Shown here: in pieces, positions 11,357 through 22,464 of the stretch
How the letters are laid out: each line of letters begins with the position of its first letter
Position numbering within the stretch: the first letter of the stretch is position 1
Source: Euonymus europaeus
Lineage: Eukaryota; Streptophyta; Magnoliopsida; Celastrales; Celastraceae
DNA length: 64,000 bases
Direction: 5' to 3'
NCBI GenBank assembly: GCA_963580455.1
Contig: OY756962.1
Location: 19,982,001 to 20,046,000 of the forward strand
Notes under the pieces: model-generated
The model's input: only the letters and a program-made list of their open reading frames with translations
Told to the model about the DNA's origin: nothing
Database searches by the model: none
Program-made: the position numbers and the translations under genes

Positions 11357-13481
11357 ATGGTGCGGCCGAACCTACGTCAGGGCGGTATTCCCGGGATGAA
11401 AGATGTTGAGCCATCCTGTTTGTCCAGTTCTAGATGCCAAGAGGATTTTATTAGGGCAGTTAAGGAGAGGTATAACATACCATGGCCGTGCCGAGCCATA
11501 TTAAAGGGTGAGAATCCTCTTAGGCCGGCTAGGGAAACCTTTGCCGTGATGTCACACGGATTAAAGCTGGGGGCCCGGATTCCATACCTTCCGGGTCTAA
11601 CGAGTTTTTTTCGTAGATTCAACATTTGTCCGGCCTGCCTTTCCCCCAACTCATGGTTATTTCTGAGCACCATTCTTGCCCTGTGCCATCAGTATGACAT
11701 CCCATTTTCTTCCCAAGTTCTTCAACATCTTTTTCAGATAAACCATCATCCTAGAGAGAAAAGTTTGTACTACCTTCAGTTCCGAGACCCCATAAAATCG
11801 TTCCGATACGAATCCTCAGTGAAACAATGGAAAACCTCTTTCTTTTTTGTTTTTGTTCCACTCAAGGCCAGTGAAGAACTTCCGTTCCGTAACACATACG
11901 GGGTTCCGAGGCTCAACTTCTTTAACAAGCTTCCCGCTTTATCCGGTGACGAGGAGGAATGGTTGGTTCGTCTAAAAACACTTCTTCCTCCGGCCTCGCC
12001 AGAGAGCAGGAAATTTAGTCAGGAAGATTTTTCAAGGGCTTATGCGTCGGAAATGGCCCGTAGAGGTCGGCCCGGACTAACATATTTTATTAAGTTTCCA
12101 TTAGCATTATTATCGTGATGAGTGTCTGATTATATTATTTTACTTTTGCAGATCACTCTAGCATGGATGAATATCTTGCCATGATCCATGGGACCTGAGA
12201 TGAGGGCACTGACCCGTCAAAGAGAAAACTCCCTAAGAAGAGAGCTGACGCGCCACGGGATACATCCGGCCCGGCTGCTGCTGCTCAGAAGAGGTCGAGG
12301 AAGAATCAGACCGGGGAGACTGCTGCGGCCCGGGATGCGCTAGAAGCTCCTACTGGTGGAATTGTATCCCGGACCGTGAAAACAGTCGTTCACTCCGGGC
12401 AGCCCATTCACTCGCTCCGAGTGGACGTCCGACCGTTGGGTAATATCACTTCGTCTGATATTGAGCCGCACCGGCCCGACTTCGGTGTTCTAGTCTCGGA
12501 TACAGCCAATCATCCTGCTGTGGCATCACGGATGGTCGCTCGAATCCCCACACCGGCGGACTTCAAGAGATATGAAGACATGCCCCTAACTGACAGGATT
12601 GGGGAACTCAATGTCCAAGTCATGAAGGTATGCCTCGGCTAAGGTTTCTTCTCTCTCTTTTTATTTTTTATTTTTTATTATATATTATATATTATTTATT
12701 ATTATTATTTTTTTAGCTAACCTCCATCTGGGCCACACTGCCGGGGGGTATTGCTTCTATGGCTCTGAACGAGTCTGCTGCGTTGGAAAGAGCAGAAGCT
12801 GCTGCTATGGCCCGGTCCAAGGCCGAGGAGGAAATTGACAGACTGAAGACTGAGGCGGCGAGCCTGATGAAGGATTTATCCACTGCGGCTGCCCACCTCA
12901 ATAAGTATAAAGCGGAGAAGATCCGACTGGAGGAGTCCATCAGGACTAATAAGGCGGAATTTGATGAGCAGCTCCGGACCGAGGTGGAGTTTTCTTACCA
13001 AGCTGGTCGCCGGACCGGAGTAGATGATTATAAACAATCTGAAGAGTTTGCCATTGTCCGACGACAAGAGGGATATCTTGGACTTCGAGGTGGTGTCAAG
13101 ATGGCCCGCCGAGCCTTGATCCAGGGGGGCTTGGATGTCTCTATCCTTGACCCAATCTTCCCTTTGCTTGCCGGGAAAGATGATTTGACTGAGTCCAAAG
13201 AGGAAATCTATGAGGAGTGTCGCCAGGCCGAGGAGAGGAGAAAGAAAACTCTTGAGGAAGATTCTGAGACTGAGTTGGACCGAGACGGAGAGCAGGAGAC
13301 ATCTATTGTCGATGTAACCTCTGATGACCCTGTTCGTGTTAGAGGTTCCCCAATCACTCATGCCGCGGATCTTGCTCCAGAGCCGGCCGCCTCCTTCTTA
13401 GCTGATTTGGCTCGTACCGAGGCGGCTCCTCAAGACCCCGGCCAAAATGTTGACGAGGTTGATACCCAGGCTGATCCATAG
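11357..13481 (+). pseudogene. Antisense extra ORF of the Tat element (putative gypsy-type transposon domain plus coiled coil)
   Basis: Likely exons: 11357 to about 12070, 12152-12627 and 12718-13481. The second intron fits well: GTATGCC after VMK, a T-rich tract, then TTTTAG before LTSIWATLPGG. The first donor is unclear. Exon 1 has LSPNSWLFLSTILALCHQYD, then REKSLYYLQFRDPIKSF and KQWKTSFFFVFV, the pattern of the plant family called putative gypsy-type transposon (PF04195-like). Exon 2 is basic and disordered with one TGA near 12197. Exon 3 begins with a coiled coil rich in Ala, Glu and Lys (about 75 residues) and ends acidic and disordered. Known: Tat elements often carry such an ORF between pol and the 3' LTR on the opposite strand; its function is not established. 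No promoter was identified. Confidence 0.7.
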
Positions 13482-13983
13482 CAGTTAATTTTTGATGAAC
13501 TGAATCTGCATCCTTGTATCCCGGATATGGACGGACTTTTAAATTCCTATCTTTTTAAAAGATAGCTTTTATTTGTAGCACAACTTTTGCATTTTTATGA
13601 TAATGTAATGTTTGACATTTCATTTGTCCTATGCACGTCATGTTTGGACCGTCCAATGGCTGTTTGCCCCTTCTTCATATTTTATCCCCATATTTTTTGA
13701 GTATATGGCGGCCCGGCGTTTGACCTTTTCAGCCTGCCGGCCCGGCCTGTTACTTTCCGGGATGTTAAAGCACTTGAGTAAAATTAGTAATCGTGATTTG
13801 TTGGCCAGGTATATCGACCATTCATCCGGACCGAGGCATTACATGTCTCTTCCATGTTTGAAAGTAAGTTTCATCTTACCAATAAATGTTTCGTGGCCAG
13901 TATGGATTTTATTTCTTCAAATGAAAACAAGTTAAGATAAAATTTACTGAATCAGTAATTCCTAACAGCTAGAATTAATAGCG
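13482..13983. other. Spacer between antisense ORF and integrase end
   Basis: This should contain the convergent 3' ends of the plus-strand extra ORF and of the minus-strand gag-pol transcript. A short hairpin (tatctttttaaaagata, 13549-13565) lies just after the extra ORF. No coding signal; the 107-codon open frame at 13612-13935 has no family motif. Confidence 0.5.
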
Positions 13984-16900
13984 TCATACAAAATAGCGTT
14001 TGAGATTATCCGCATTCCAGGGCCTCATGTCTCCTGGTTTGTTTGGGTCTTCAATTTTGTAGGTACCATTCCTTAAGATTTTAATAACCCGGAATGGACC
14101 CTCCCAGTTCTCTCCAAGTTTTCCTGGATGCTTTCCGGTTGCTACAACCTTTCGCAGAACCAGGTCTCCAATTGAGAACTTCCGTTCCTTTACCCGTTTA
14201 TTGTGATACCTGGCCGTCCGCTGTTTGTATACCGCGGTTCGAATTCTTGCCAGCTCCCTTGTTTCTTCTAGAAGATCCAGGTTACCAAGTAACATCTCGT
14301 TATTCCCCGGCTCGGTAAAGTTTGTGATCCTTGGTGTGGCAATGTCAATCTCCACAGGAATTACTGCTTCAGTGCCAAAGGTCAGTGAAAAGGGTGTCTC
14401 ACCCGTTGACGTTCTGGGAGTGGTACGGTATGACCAAAGCACGGATGGTAACTCTTCCACCCATTTTCCTTTAGCTCCATCCAACCTGGTTTTTATCCCT
14501 TCCAGGATGGTTCGGTTAGTTACCTCAGCTTGGCCATTTGCTTACGGGTGTGCTACTGAGGTGATCCTCAAATCAATCTTGAGGTCTTCACAAAATTTGC
14601 GCATCTTTCTTCCGACGAATTGTCTGCCATTGTCCACCACAAATGCCTGGGGTAGCCCATACCGGCATACTAGTGTTCGCCAAACGAAATCAATCACCTT
14701 CTGCTCCGAGATGGTTGCTAGTGGCTCAACTTCAATCCATTTGGTAAAGTAGTCGACTGCCACTATCAGGTTTCTTCTCTGTCCTACTGTTTGCACAAAT
14801 GGACCAAGGAGGTCCATTCCCCATTGAGCAAAAGGACATGGATTCTGGACCGGTATCATTTCTGTAGATGGCATCCTAGGAACGTTTGAGTGCCTCTGGT
14901 ATTTGTCGCACCTCTGTACCAGGTCCTTCGCGTCTTTCACCGTTGTAGGCCAGTAATATCCACACTGCAGCACCTTATAGCTGAGAGACTGTGCGCCAAT
15001 GTGGCTTCCACAGATCCCTTCGTGAACTTCCCTAAGGGCATAATCAGCCTCTCTTGGTCGTAGACACTTTAAGTAGGGCAGCGTAAAAGATCTTCTATAC
15101 AGTTCTCCTTGCAGAATTGTATACCTGGCTGCTCTCTTTCTTAGACTTTTTGCCTCATTTCGATCTTCCCGCACGGTTCCTTTCTCCAAATAATCTCGAA
15201 TTGGATCCATCCAGCTCGGTTCAGAATCTATCTCTGCTACTACATCAGCGACATCAATACTTCGCTGAGGAAGAATTTCTACCTGCATCGTGGCAGGGGC
15301 TTTTGTCGAGTGTGCTGATGCCAATTTGGCTAAGATATCAGCTTTAGCATTCTGTTCTCGTGGAATCTGCTTGATTTCTACTTTGGAGATCTCAGCAATC
15401 ATTGTTCTTGCCGCAGCGAGATACTTTAGCATATTTGGGCATCTTGCCTCATATTTTCCCTTAATCTGTTCGGTAACAAGCTGGGAATCACTGTTAATAA
15501 CCAAATTTGTAACCTCCAGTTCCCGTGCCATCCTTAGTCCGGCCAAAACAGCTTCATACTCGGCTTCATTGTTGGATGCTTTGAACTTGAGATGTAATGT
15601 GTGTTCTATGTGTGTGCCCCCCGGGCCGATGAGTAAGATACCTGCACCACTTCCATCCTTGTTTGAAGATCCATTTACAAACAACTCCCACTGTTCTTGG
15701 GCTGGTATGGGATCTTGCTCATGGGTCGGACAATAGCTTTCGACTATGAAGTCGGCCAAGACTTGACCTTTTATGGCTTGTCGTGGCTTAAATTGGATGT
15801 CGAATTCACCCAGCTCGATAGACCATTTAATGAGTCTACCAGATACATCTGGCTTCTGAAGTATAGTCTTGAGTGGTTGATCCGTCAAAACCACTATGGT
15901 GTGGGCCTGAAAATACGGCCTGAGTTTCCGGGCTGCAATGATAAGTGCTAGTGCCAATTGTTCGGTATGGGAATACCTGGTCTCAGCATCTAGCATCACT
16001 TTGCTGGTGTAGTAAACAGGACGCTGTAGCTTATCTTCTTCCCGTATTAGTACCGCACTGACGGCATGTTGTGAAGTGGCTAGGTACAAAAAGAGTGTTT
16101 CACCCTCTTTTGGACATGTGAGGAGGGGAGGCTGTGATAGGTAGTCTTTCAAATTTTCAAAAGACTTTTGACACTCCTCTGTCCAATGAAATTCTCGTGA
16201 TTTCTTTAATGCCTGAAAGAAAGACCTGCATCTATCACCAGATCTAGCAAGAAATCTTCCAAGCGAAGCGGCTCGTCCAGTTAACCTCTGAACTTCTTTG
16301 ACATTCCGGGGTGGCTCCATGTTGATAATAGCCTCAACCTTTTCCGGTTTGACTTCGATTCCTCTGCTGGTGACTAAAAATCCGAGGAACTTTCCTGAAG
16401 CCACTCCAAAGGCGCATTTATCCGGGTTGAGCTTCATTCCGAATTTATCAAGAGTTGAAAAGACTTTCTCCAAATCGCTCGGATGGTCAGTTGCCACTTT
16501 GCTCTTGACCACCATGTCATCAACATATGCCTCGATGGACTTCCCTATCTGGTCCGAGAAAATGTGGTTTACCAAACGCTGATAGGTTGCTCCGGCATTT
16601 TTGAGTCCAAAAGGCATTACTTTGTAGCAATATGTGCCTTCCGGGGTTATGAAGGATGTTGCTTCCTCATCTTCCGGGTTCATCCTTATCTGATGATAAC
16701 CAGAGTAGGCATCAAGGAAACTCAGCAACTGATGGCCAGACGTTGCATCTACCAACTGGTCTATTTTTGGAAGCGGATAGCTATCCTTGGGACAAGCCTT
16801 GTTCAAGTCAGTAAAATCGACGCACATTCTCCATTTACCGTTGGCTTTCCGTACCATGACGACATTTGCCAGCCACTCCGGATAATGCACTTCCCTTATG

Positions 16901-17060
16901 AAGTCGGCTTCTACCAACTTTCGGACCTCCTCTTTTATGGCTTCCTGCCTATCCATGGTGAAATTTCGTCTCTTTTGCTTCACCGGCTTCGCACCGGCCC
17001 GGATGCTCAACTTATGATGAATAATTTCTGGACTAATTCCCGGCATTTCATCCGCACTCT
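13984..17060 (-). pseudogene. Tat-element pol: RT, RNase H, archaeal-type RNase H, integrase
   Basis: Reads leftward from about 17060. RT: EADFIREVHYPEWLANVVMV, WRMCVDFTDLNKACPKDSYP, LLSFLDAYSGYHQI and the catalytic YVDDMVVKS. The first RNase H follows (VSAVLIREED...TDQPLKTIL), then a linker, then a second, archaeal-type RNase H (FVNGSSNKDGSGAG, NNEAEYEAVLAGL, INSDSQLV). In this domain the first catalytic Asp of the usual DGSS is Asn. Integrase: zinc-binding part, MDLLGPF, IVAVDYFTKWIEVEPL, VDNGRQF, then AHP followed by a TAA at 14541 where CAA (Gln) is expected. The frame resumes to WEGPFRVIKI and ends NLKRYFV at 13984. Apart from that stop the region is continuous. Confidence 0.92.
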
Positions 17061-18310
17061 TGCAAAATTTCTCACACTGTTAAGTAACAGGGTGGTTATT
17101 TGTTTCGACAGAACACCGTCCAATTGCGAGCCGACATAAAAGTTTTTGCTCGTGCCTTCTTCAACTGGGACGGGTACCAAATCCTCAACCGGTGTTGGCT
17201 TGAGCATCTTATCATCAGAACGAATATCTAAATTGGCGACAGGAAGTTTGCCTTTCTTTTTGTCTTTAAGATCGGTAAAATAGACGTCCCTGGCTACTTG
17301 CTGGTTACCTACGACCTCTCCAATTCCACGGTATGTGTGAAACTTCATTTTTAAACAGTATGTAGATACCACAGCTCCAATCTGGTGCAGCAGCGGTCTT
17401 CCTATAATGCCGTTGTAGGGTGCTTTAACATCTACCACAAGCAAATCCACCATCTGCATTGTGGTTCGGGGATAAGTCCCGAGTGTGACTGGAAGGTTAA
17501 TAACTCCTTTCGGCATGACCGATTGTCCGGTGAATTCGTAGAGTGGCTTTGTCGCAGGCCTCAACCTATCCTCAGATATTTTCATTGCTTTGAAGGCGTG
17601 GTAAAACAGTATGTCAGCTGCACTGCCATTATCCACTAGTATTTTAAGTACGGTGAAATTTGCTATGACGGCTTGGACCACCAAGGCGTCATAGTGCGGA
17701 TACTGAATGCCTTCCTCATCCTTTTCTGAGAAGACGATAGGCTCCTCCTCCCTTCTTGCTTTTTTGTTCTTGGCAATGTCCTTACCAAGCCGTGCGTATG
17801 CTCTACCTGCGGAAGTGCTCTCACCTCCCGCAGCAAGACCTTCGATGATCACTCCACAGTAATCGATTGTACCAGCACTACCTTTTTCGTGCCTGGGAGA
17901 GTCATATCTTCTTCTCGGTTTTCTTCTGTCGTCATCTTCCTCGTCTCTTCTCCTTCTCTTATCATTCCGGTCTGAGGTGTATTTTTTCTGATGGCCCCTT
18001 CTTATGAGGCCTTCTATCTCATCTTTCAGTTGTCTACAGTCTTCCGTGTCATGGCCATGATCCTTATGGAACCGGCAAAACTTTCTTGTTGAGCGTTTTC
18101 CTGGGGGCGATCTCATTTTGTCGGGCCACTGGACAAGGTTTTGATCACAGATTTCATTCAGGACTGTTTTCAGAGAACTATTCAAGGGAGTATAGTTCGT
18201 GTACTTGGGAGGTGGACCAAAATTGGTCTTTTTTCCGGGTTGATCATCTTTTCTGGAATTATCCCGGAGGTCTCTTGTCCTGGCCCGGGCGATTTCCTCC
18301 TGACCCACTT
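17061..18310 (-). pseudogene. Tat-element gag C-terminus and aspartic protease
   Basis: The region reads from the zinc-binding CRFHKDHGHDTEDC, preceded by GKRSTRK and followed by EIEGLIRRGH, into an Arg-rich linker. The retropepsin follows with active site ILVDNGSAADILFYHAF (DNGSA, with Asn in place of Ser/Thr, as is usual in Tat elements). Later protease motifs are PKGVINLPVTLG and YNGIIGRPLLH. The protein then reaches the RT-connecting region, where a frameshift near 17090 separates it from the RT frame. Protease releases gag and pol products inside the particle. The zinc knuckle lacks the first two-Cys spacing of a classic CCHC, also usual in this lineage. Confidence 0.9.
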
Positions 18311-19442
18311 GATATTCCTTTATCTCCTGATTGTCTGCCACGGTCAGGTGAGGTTCGTATCGCAAACCGGGACGATTTGAGAGAATCCGTTGCTTTTATG
18401 TACTTTTCTGTTCTGGCCAAGAGCTCTTCCATTGTCTGCGGTCGATCTGTGCATAGAGAATTGCAGAATTGCTCATGACGGACGGTTCTAATTAGTGCGG
18501 CATTTGCCACGGCGATCTGGACATCAGGTATCTCCAAACACATCTGATTGAACCTTTCGATGAATGCTCGGAAAGACTCTCCCCTCTCATGTTCTATGGT
18601 CATTAGATCTTGATTAGTAGTCTTCGGTTTTCTCGAACTTGCAAACCGAAGTGCAAACTTTCTGGAGAGGTCCTGGAAATTGAAAATGCTATGGCTCGGC
18701 TGGTTTATGAACCAAGTCCGGGCTGGTCCAACTAATGTTGAGGGAAAAGTCTTGCATAAGATGGCATCAGATGCTCCGCGACACTCCATCATGGATTTAA
18801 AACCCATGATGTGGTCATAAGGATCTTTCTTTCCTCGTACAGCTCAAGGTTTGGGATTCTGAAATCCCGAGGCACCTCAGTGTTAAGTATTTCTCTGGAC
18901 AGGGGTGTCATGAAGCTGTCCCATATTTCATCCACCATGTCCCTTCCTTGTAGAGCGGCAAGCTTGCGATCTACCTCTTGAAGATGTTTATTTACATCAT
19001 TCGTAGTTTGGTGGGAATTCCTCCTTGTACTTGCAATTGACGGCCCGTCCCGGTCATCATCCTCCTTCCTCTTGGATCCTCCAGAATGAGAGTTCCGGTC
19101 ATCCTCACGACTCCTCCTTGAAGGGTCATTTCCATCCTTGGCCCGGGTAGCTTGTGTCTGCTGGTTTGCAATCATCATCTCGGTAAGCATTTCTACTTGC
19201 CTACAGAGTTGATTAAACCTCTCAGTAGTGAAGGTTGGAGCCGGAGGGTGATGCTGCGAAGCTTGATCATTAGGTGCAGTTCCATCCCGGACCGGGTTCT
19301 CTCCCTGAGGGACCGGGATGACATTTTCCCTGGCAACATTCGCTGGTGCTTGAATGTTCACCTCAGTTGCAACTTGCTGCCGTTGCTGTTGGGCTATCGA
19401 ACTTTCCGGATCGTCCACAATGTTCCTTCTAGGCCTGACCAT
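18311..19442 (-). pseudogene. Tat-element gag (capsid)
   Basis: Starts MVRPRRNIVDDPESS at 19442, about 30 bases inside the primer site. A long Gln/Arg/Asp-rich disordered part follows, then RDFRIPNLELYE. A frameshift near 18820 leads to the capsid motifs DHIMGFKSMMECRG, FPSTLVGPARTWF, FQDLSRKFALRFASS and ESFRAFIERFNQMCLEI. A second frame change near 18310 leads to the protease part. Gag would form the virus-like particle. The other frames over this stretch are shadows. Confidence 0.88.
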
Positions 19443-19468
19443 GATTTATATTGGGAAGTGTAAGTCGT

Positions 19469-19486
19469 TTCCCACAGACGGCGCCA
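19469..19486 (-). other. Primer-binding site of the Tat element
   Basis: On the minus strand this reads TGGCGCCGTCTGTGGGAA, a site common in plant Tat-like elements (TTTGGCGCCGTCTGTGGG). It lies three bases from the LTR inner edge (19490). The exact tRNA was not assigned. Confidence 0.8.
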
Positions 19487-19489
19487 AAC

Positions 19490-19919
19490 TGATGACGTCA
19501 AAAAGGTGGCAGTGCCGTGATGACGATCAGTCGGTCAGGCTGGAGCTGATGCAGGTGAATGTCCTGGAAGAAATACGAACAAACGTGAGCTAAAAGACCC
19601 GTGCCTGAGGCACAGTCCTTTTAGGACTCCTTTTCTTATTTGTAGTGGGACTCTTATAATCTCAGTGTCCCACTATGAGTTGGACACAAGTTTGTCTTAT
19701 GCCCGTCGTGGCAATGTCATTCTCATCCTGGCATGGGTGACCGGGCCGATGCGAGGCCTTGAGGAAACTGGGCCGACCCGACCAATAGGCTGGGCCGAAA
19801 CAATTGTTCTTCTCGCCGGACCGGTTTGGTCATCCTAAGGCCGAGCGGGCAGTCCTCTGGGATGCATTAAGGGTGACACGTGTTATCACCCTATTCGTAG
19901 GGTTATTTTAGTCATATCA
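19490..19919 (-). repeat. 5' LTR of the Tat element
   Basis: 430 bp, starting TGATGACGTC next to the primer site and ending TAGTCATATCA. GC-rich in its right half (for example gggccgacccgacc), unlike the AT-rich host DNA. It must contain the element's promoter. On the minus strand no canonical TATA box was placed with confidence. Confidence 0.88.
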
Positions 19920-19924
19920 GAGGT

Positions 19925-20939
19925 TTAAGTGTGTATGAATTCTATTATGAAGTTGTAAAATGAGTTTTTAAACTGAGGTTATAATTCTTGGTGTTTAAAA
20001 AATATATTTTTTAATTTAGTTGGAAAAATTTATTCTTGTATTTTGATTGATTTGACAAATATAACAATAATTTTTTGTTTGAAGAAAAAACCTAATTGAC
20101 ATAATTTATTAAACCATGGTAAAACCTTGAATATTACAATTTTGTATTGCATGGCTATGGCTACAACTCACATCTTCCAAAGATCGCACTGCCTAAAACG
20201 ACTTCTCTCTGCATTTTTTGGCGAACTTTCGAATCATTTTCCACGAACGGATTGATGTTAAAAACACTATTTTGTTCATAGAAAACGAGAACAATACACG
20301 TCAAGTAAGTAACAATCTTGAAACAAATGACTTTTTATCAATATGTTGTATATTCTTATGATTTGGTGATAAAAACCTAGAAAAACATATTTGCATGTGT
20401 CGGGCAGCATAGGGTTTATAGTGTTAAAAATATTCCTTGTTGTATTAGCATATTTTGGGAATATATTCTGAAGAAAAAAATGTCTTACCCATTGATTACA
20501 TATTTTGAGATTTCAATTCTCATTATAAAATTGATTTGGGTATCTTATATTGGTATCACAATTCGCATATTTTTACAAGAATGACAACATTGGGTGCTTT
20601 ATTCACACTGTATCATTGTTTAACCAATTATGTTGCTTACCTGATTGGGCTATGTTGAAGCTTGCAATTTATGTGATACACATATACTTGCAGCTGACAA
20701 CTGAAATTATTTTTTGAATGAGTAATTACATTGTTCATAATGTGTATTCCACTATAAATTAGCCCATTTATCATCAATTAAACGGTTATTTTATTGTTTA
20801 CCTACTTTGATCAATTAAATGGTTTTCATTTAAATGACAATTATAACAATATAAATAAACAATTAAACGAAGTTGCATCACATTAGGTAAATGTTTTTAT
20901 TTAGATTAAGAATGTAACCGTGTGTGATGTGATAGCAAT
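19925..20939. other. AT-rich stretch, probable left part of the Mutator-like element
   Basis: No ORF. The interval 20160-20320 (cttccaaagatcgcactgcc onward) looks like a 5' leader of the plus-strand gene that follows. No terminal inverted repeat matching the right side (30300-30900) was found by eye. Confidence 0.35.
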
Positions 20940-21660
20940 CCATAACATTGTTCTTGTAGGATGGTAAATGAACAAGCAAAAAAGAGCAAATACCTAAAGA
21001 TGACCCCATTTTGGAGCATGTTCAAATAATGAATTAGTGAACACACTCCCGGGATTTCTAGACCAGGAAGCAAGATCACATAATTTGTGATATGATGCGC
21101 ATGTACGATGACACTAAATGATGTTTCATCCTTGAGAGAACAAGTGTATGTTTAACCGAGAATGATATTACTTTAATATTTGGGGGGTCATATATGGGAA
21201 CAGGAGATTGAAGGTCGGGAGGTCAAAAAGGTCTAAGTGTAAAGATTTTGTTAAACGAAGATTCAAAGATATGGGAAGGATGAAGTCCAACATCAAAGCT
21301 GCACTCGAAAATGTTTTGCAAGGGAACACTAATAATGATGCGAAGGATGTTACTTGACTACTAATGCTATATGCTTGTTTGATATTGTTTTTCTCCACCA
21401 GAGCATATAATCTTCCATGGGCATTCATTAACTACGTTTATGATTTGCATAAAATGAAGAAGTGCAACTGGTTGAAGGCAATTGTGGATACACTTCTTCA
21501 TTTGATAAGGAAGAATACGACAGATGAAACTAAAATCACCGATTGTGTGAATGTCATGTCGGTGAGATATGTTTTCCATTGTAATATAAGGAATGTCTCT
21601 GAATTCCCTATAGTACTAGTTCTGTGAAGACACCAACTTGTTCGATCAGGTGCATTCAAT
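20940..21660 (+). pseudogene. DUF1985/plant-mobile-domain-like N-terminal region of Ulp1-type transposon gene
   Basis: Degenerate plus-strand coding traces. Near 21130 a frame reads SVCLTENDITLIFGG. From 21361, MLYACLILFFSTRAYNLPWA, then FINYVYDLHKMKKCNWLKAIVDTL. Such Leu/Trp/Tyr-rich helical stretches occur in the DUF1985 and plant-mobile-domain proteins that precede Ulp1-like proteases in Mutator-like elements. Stops and shifts break it. The assignment rests partly on the recognisable Ulp1 domain downstream on the same strand (23840-27051). A donor site could lie at about 21760 (gaag/gtaattt). Confidence 0.45.
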
Positions 21661-22320
21661 AACTTTCCCACAATTCCTTAAATGGGACATCAGTGGCTGG
21701 CCAAAGAATTTCAAAGCTAAGTACATAGATACATTAAGGGGGAAAGAAGGTAATTTAACTGCAAAATAATATTACATTGTTCGATTAATTATATACATTG
21801 TATAATTATCTAATAACGGTGTACATTTGGTTTCTCAAACTATATATTCATACAAAAATAAAACATAACACTTTTGAAACATTGCCAGCCCATTTTGAAT
21901 AATGCAATGCTAGTCAAATATATTACATACAGAATGTAGGCGAATCAGGTAATTGAAGGTGAATTAGTGATGACTAAGAAGAAAGATAGTGCACTTAACA
22001 ATCAATGTCCAGATTCAAAAACAGATTGTAATACCCTAAACCTTTAAATAGTTCACGAAAAGCCTGGTAAGAAGAAGAGACTATTTATAATTATTTTTTA
22101 TTAAATGAGTGTGTGTGTGTGCAACATGAATTACATAAGGATTATTTACTAAAATAGGTCGTTTAGCTTAATTAAATAGAAAGGGGTAGGGGCAGAAGTC
22201 TAAAATATGATACAACTTAATTAGGAAATAAAATTAATATAAAAAGAAAAGGAATATAGGGCATAGAAATCGAAAAACCCTAGAATTTGTGAAACCGTTT
22301 CCTGTGTGACAAAGGCAGCG

Positions 22321-22464
22321 ATGGAAAGGGCTATCAAAGAAAGAGGCGACAAAACTTGGCTTGGCTACTACGAGGAGGACGAGCATGGTGAGGGGAACTC
22401 CGCACCACTAGTTTTATACAAAACAATATCGAATTGGACCGTCAACATCGGAAGAGAAACCTAA
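22321..22464 (+). other. Possible captured or first-exon ORF, 47 codons
   Basis: After a leader-like stretch (aaaccctagaatttgtg) an ATG opens MERAIKERGDKTWLGYYEED and continues 27 residues more to a TAA. The local base composition is richer in GC than its surroundings, and the acidic, hydrophilic start looks coding. No family was recognised. It may be a host gene fragment inside the Mutator-like element, or the first exon of an unseen gene. Confidence 0.25.

Larger units (their letters stand above)
11248..19919 (-). mobile_element. Tat-lineage Ty3/gypsy retrotransposon, 8.7 kb
   Basis: The element reads leftward: 5' LTR 19490-19919, primer site 19469-19486, gag, protease, RT, two RNase H domains, integrase, an antisense extra ORF, and a 3' LTR stub 11248-11297. 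Flanks are GAGGC (11243-11247) and GAGGT (19920-19924), a 5-bp target duplication with one change. The second, archaeal-type RNase H and the antisense ORF after pol are documented hallmarks of the Tat lineage. Disruptions are few: frameshifts near 18820, 18310 and 17090, and one nonsense codon at 14541. With 49 of 50 LTR bases identical, insertion looks relatively recent. It lies 340 bases downstream of the TOM20 stop. Confidence 0.9.

Noticed and set aside
12876..13361. 161-codon minus-strand ORF opposite the antisense extra ORF
   Set aside because: The plus-strand frame has the coiled-coil composition and better family agreement. The minus frame is a shadow.
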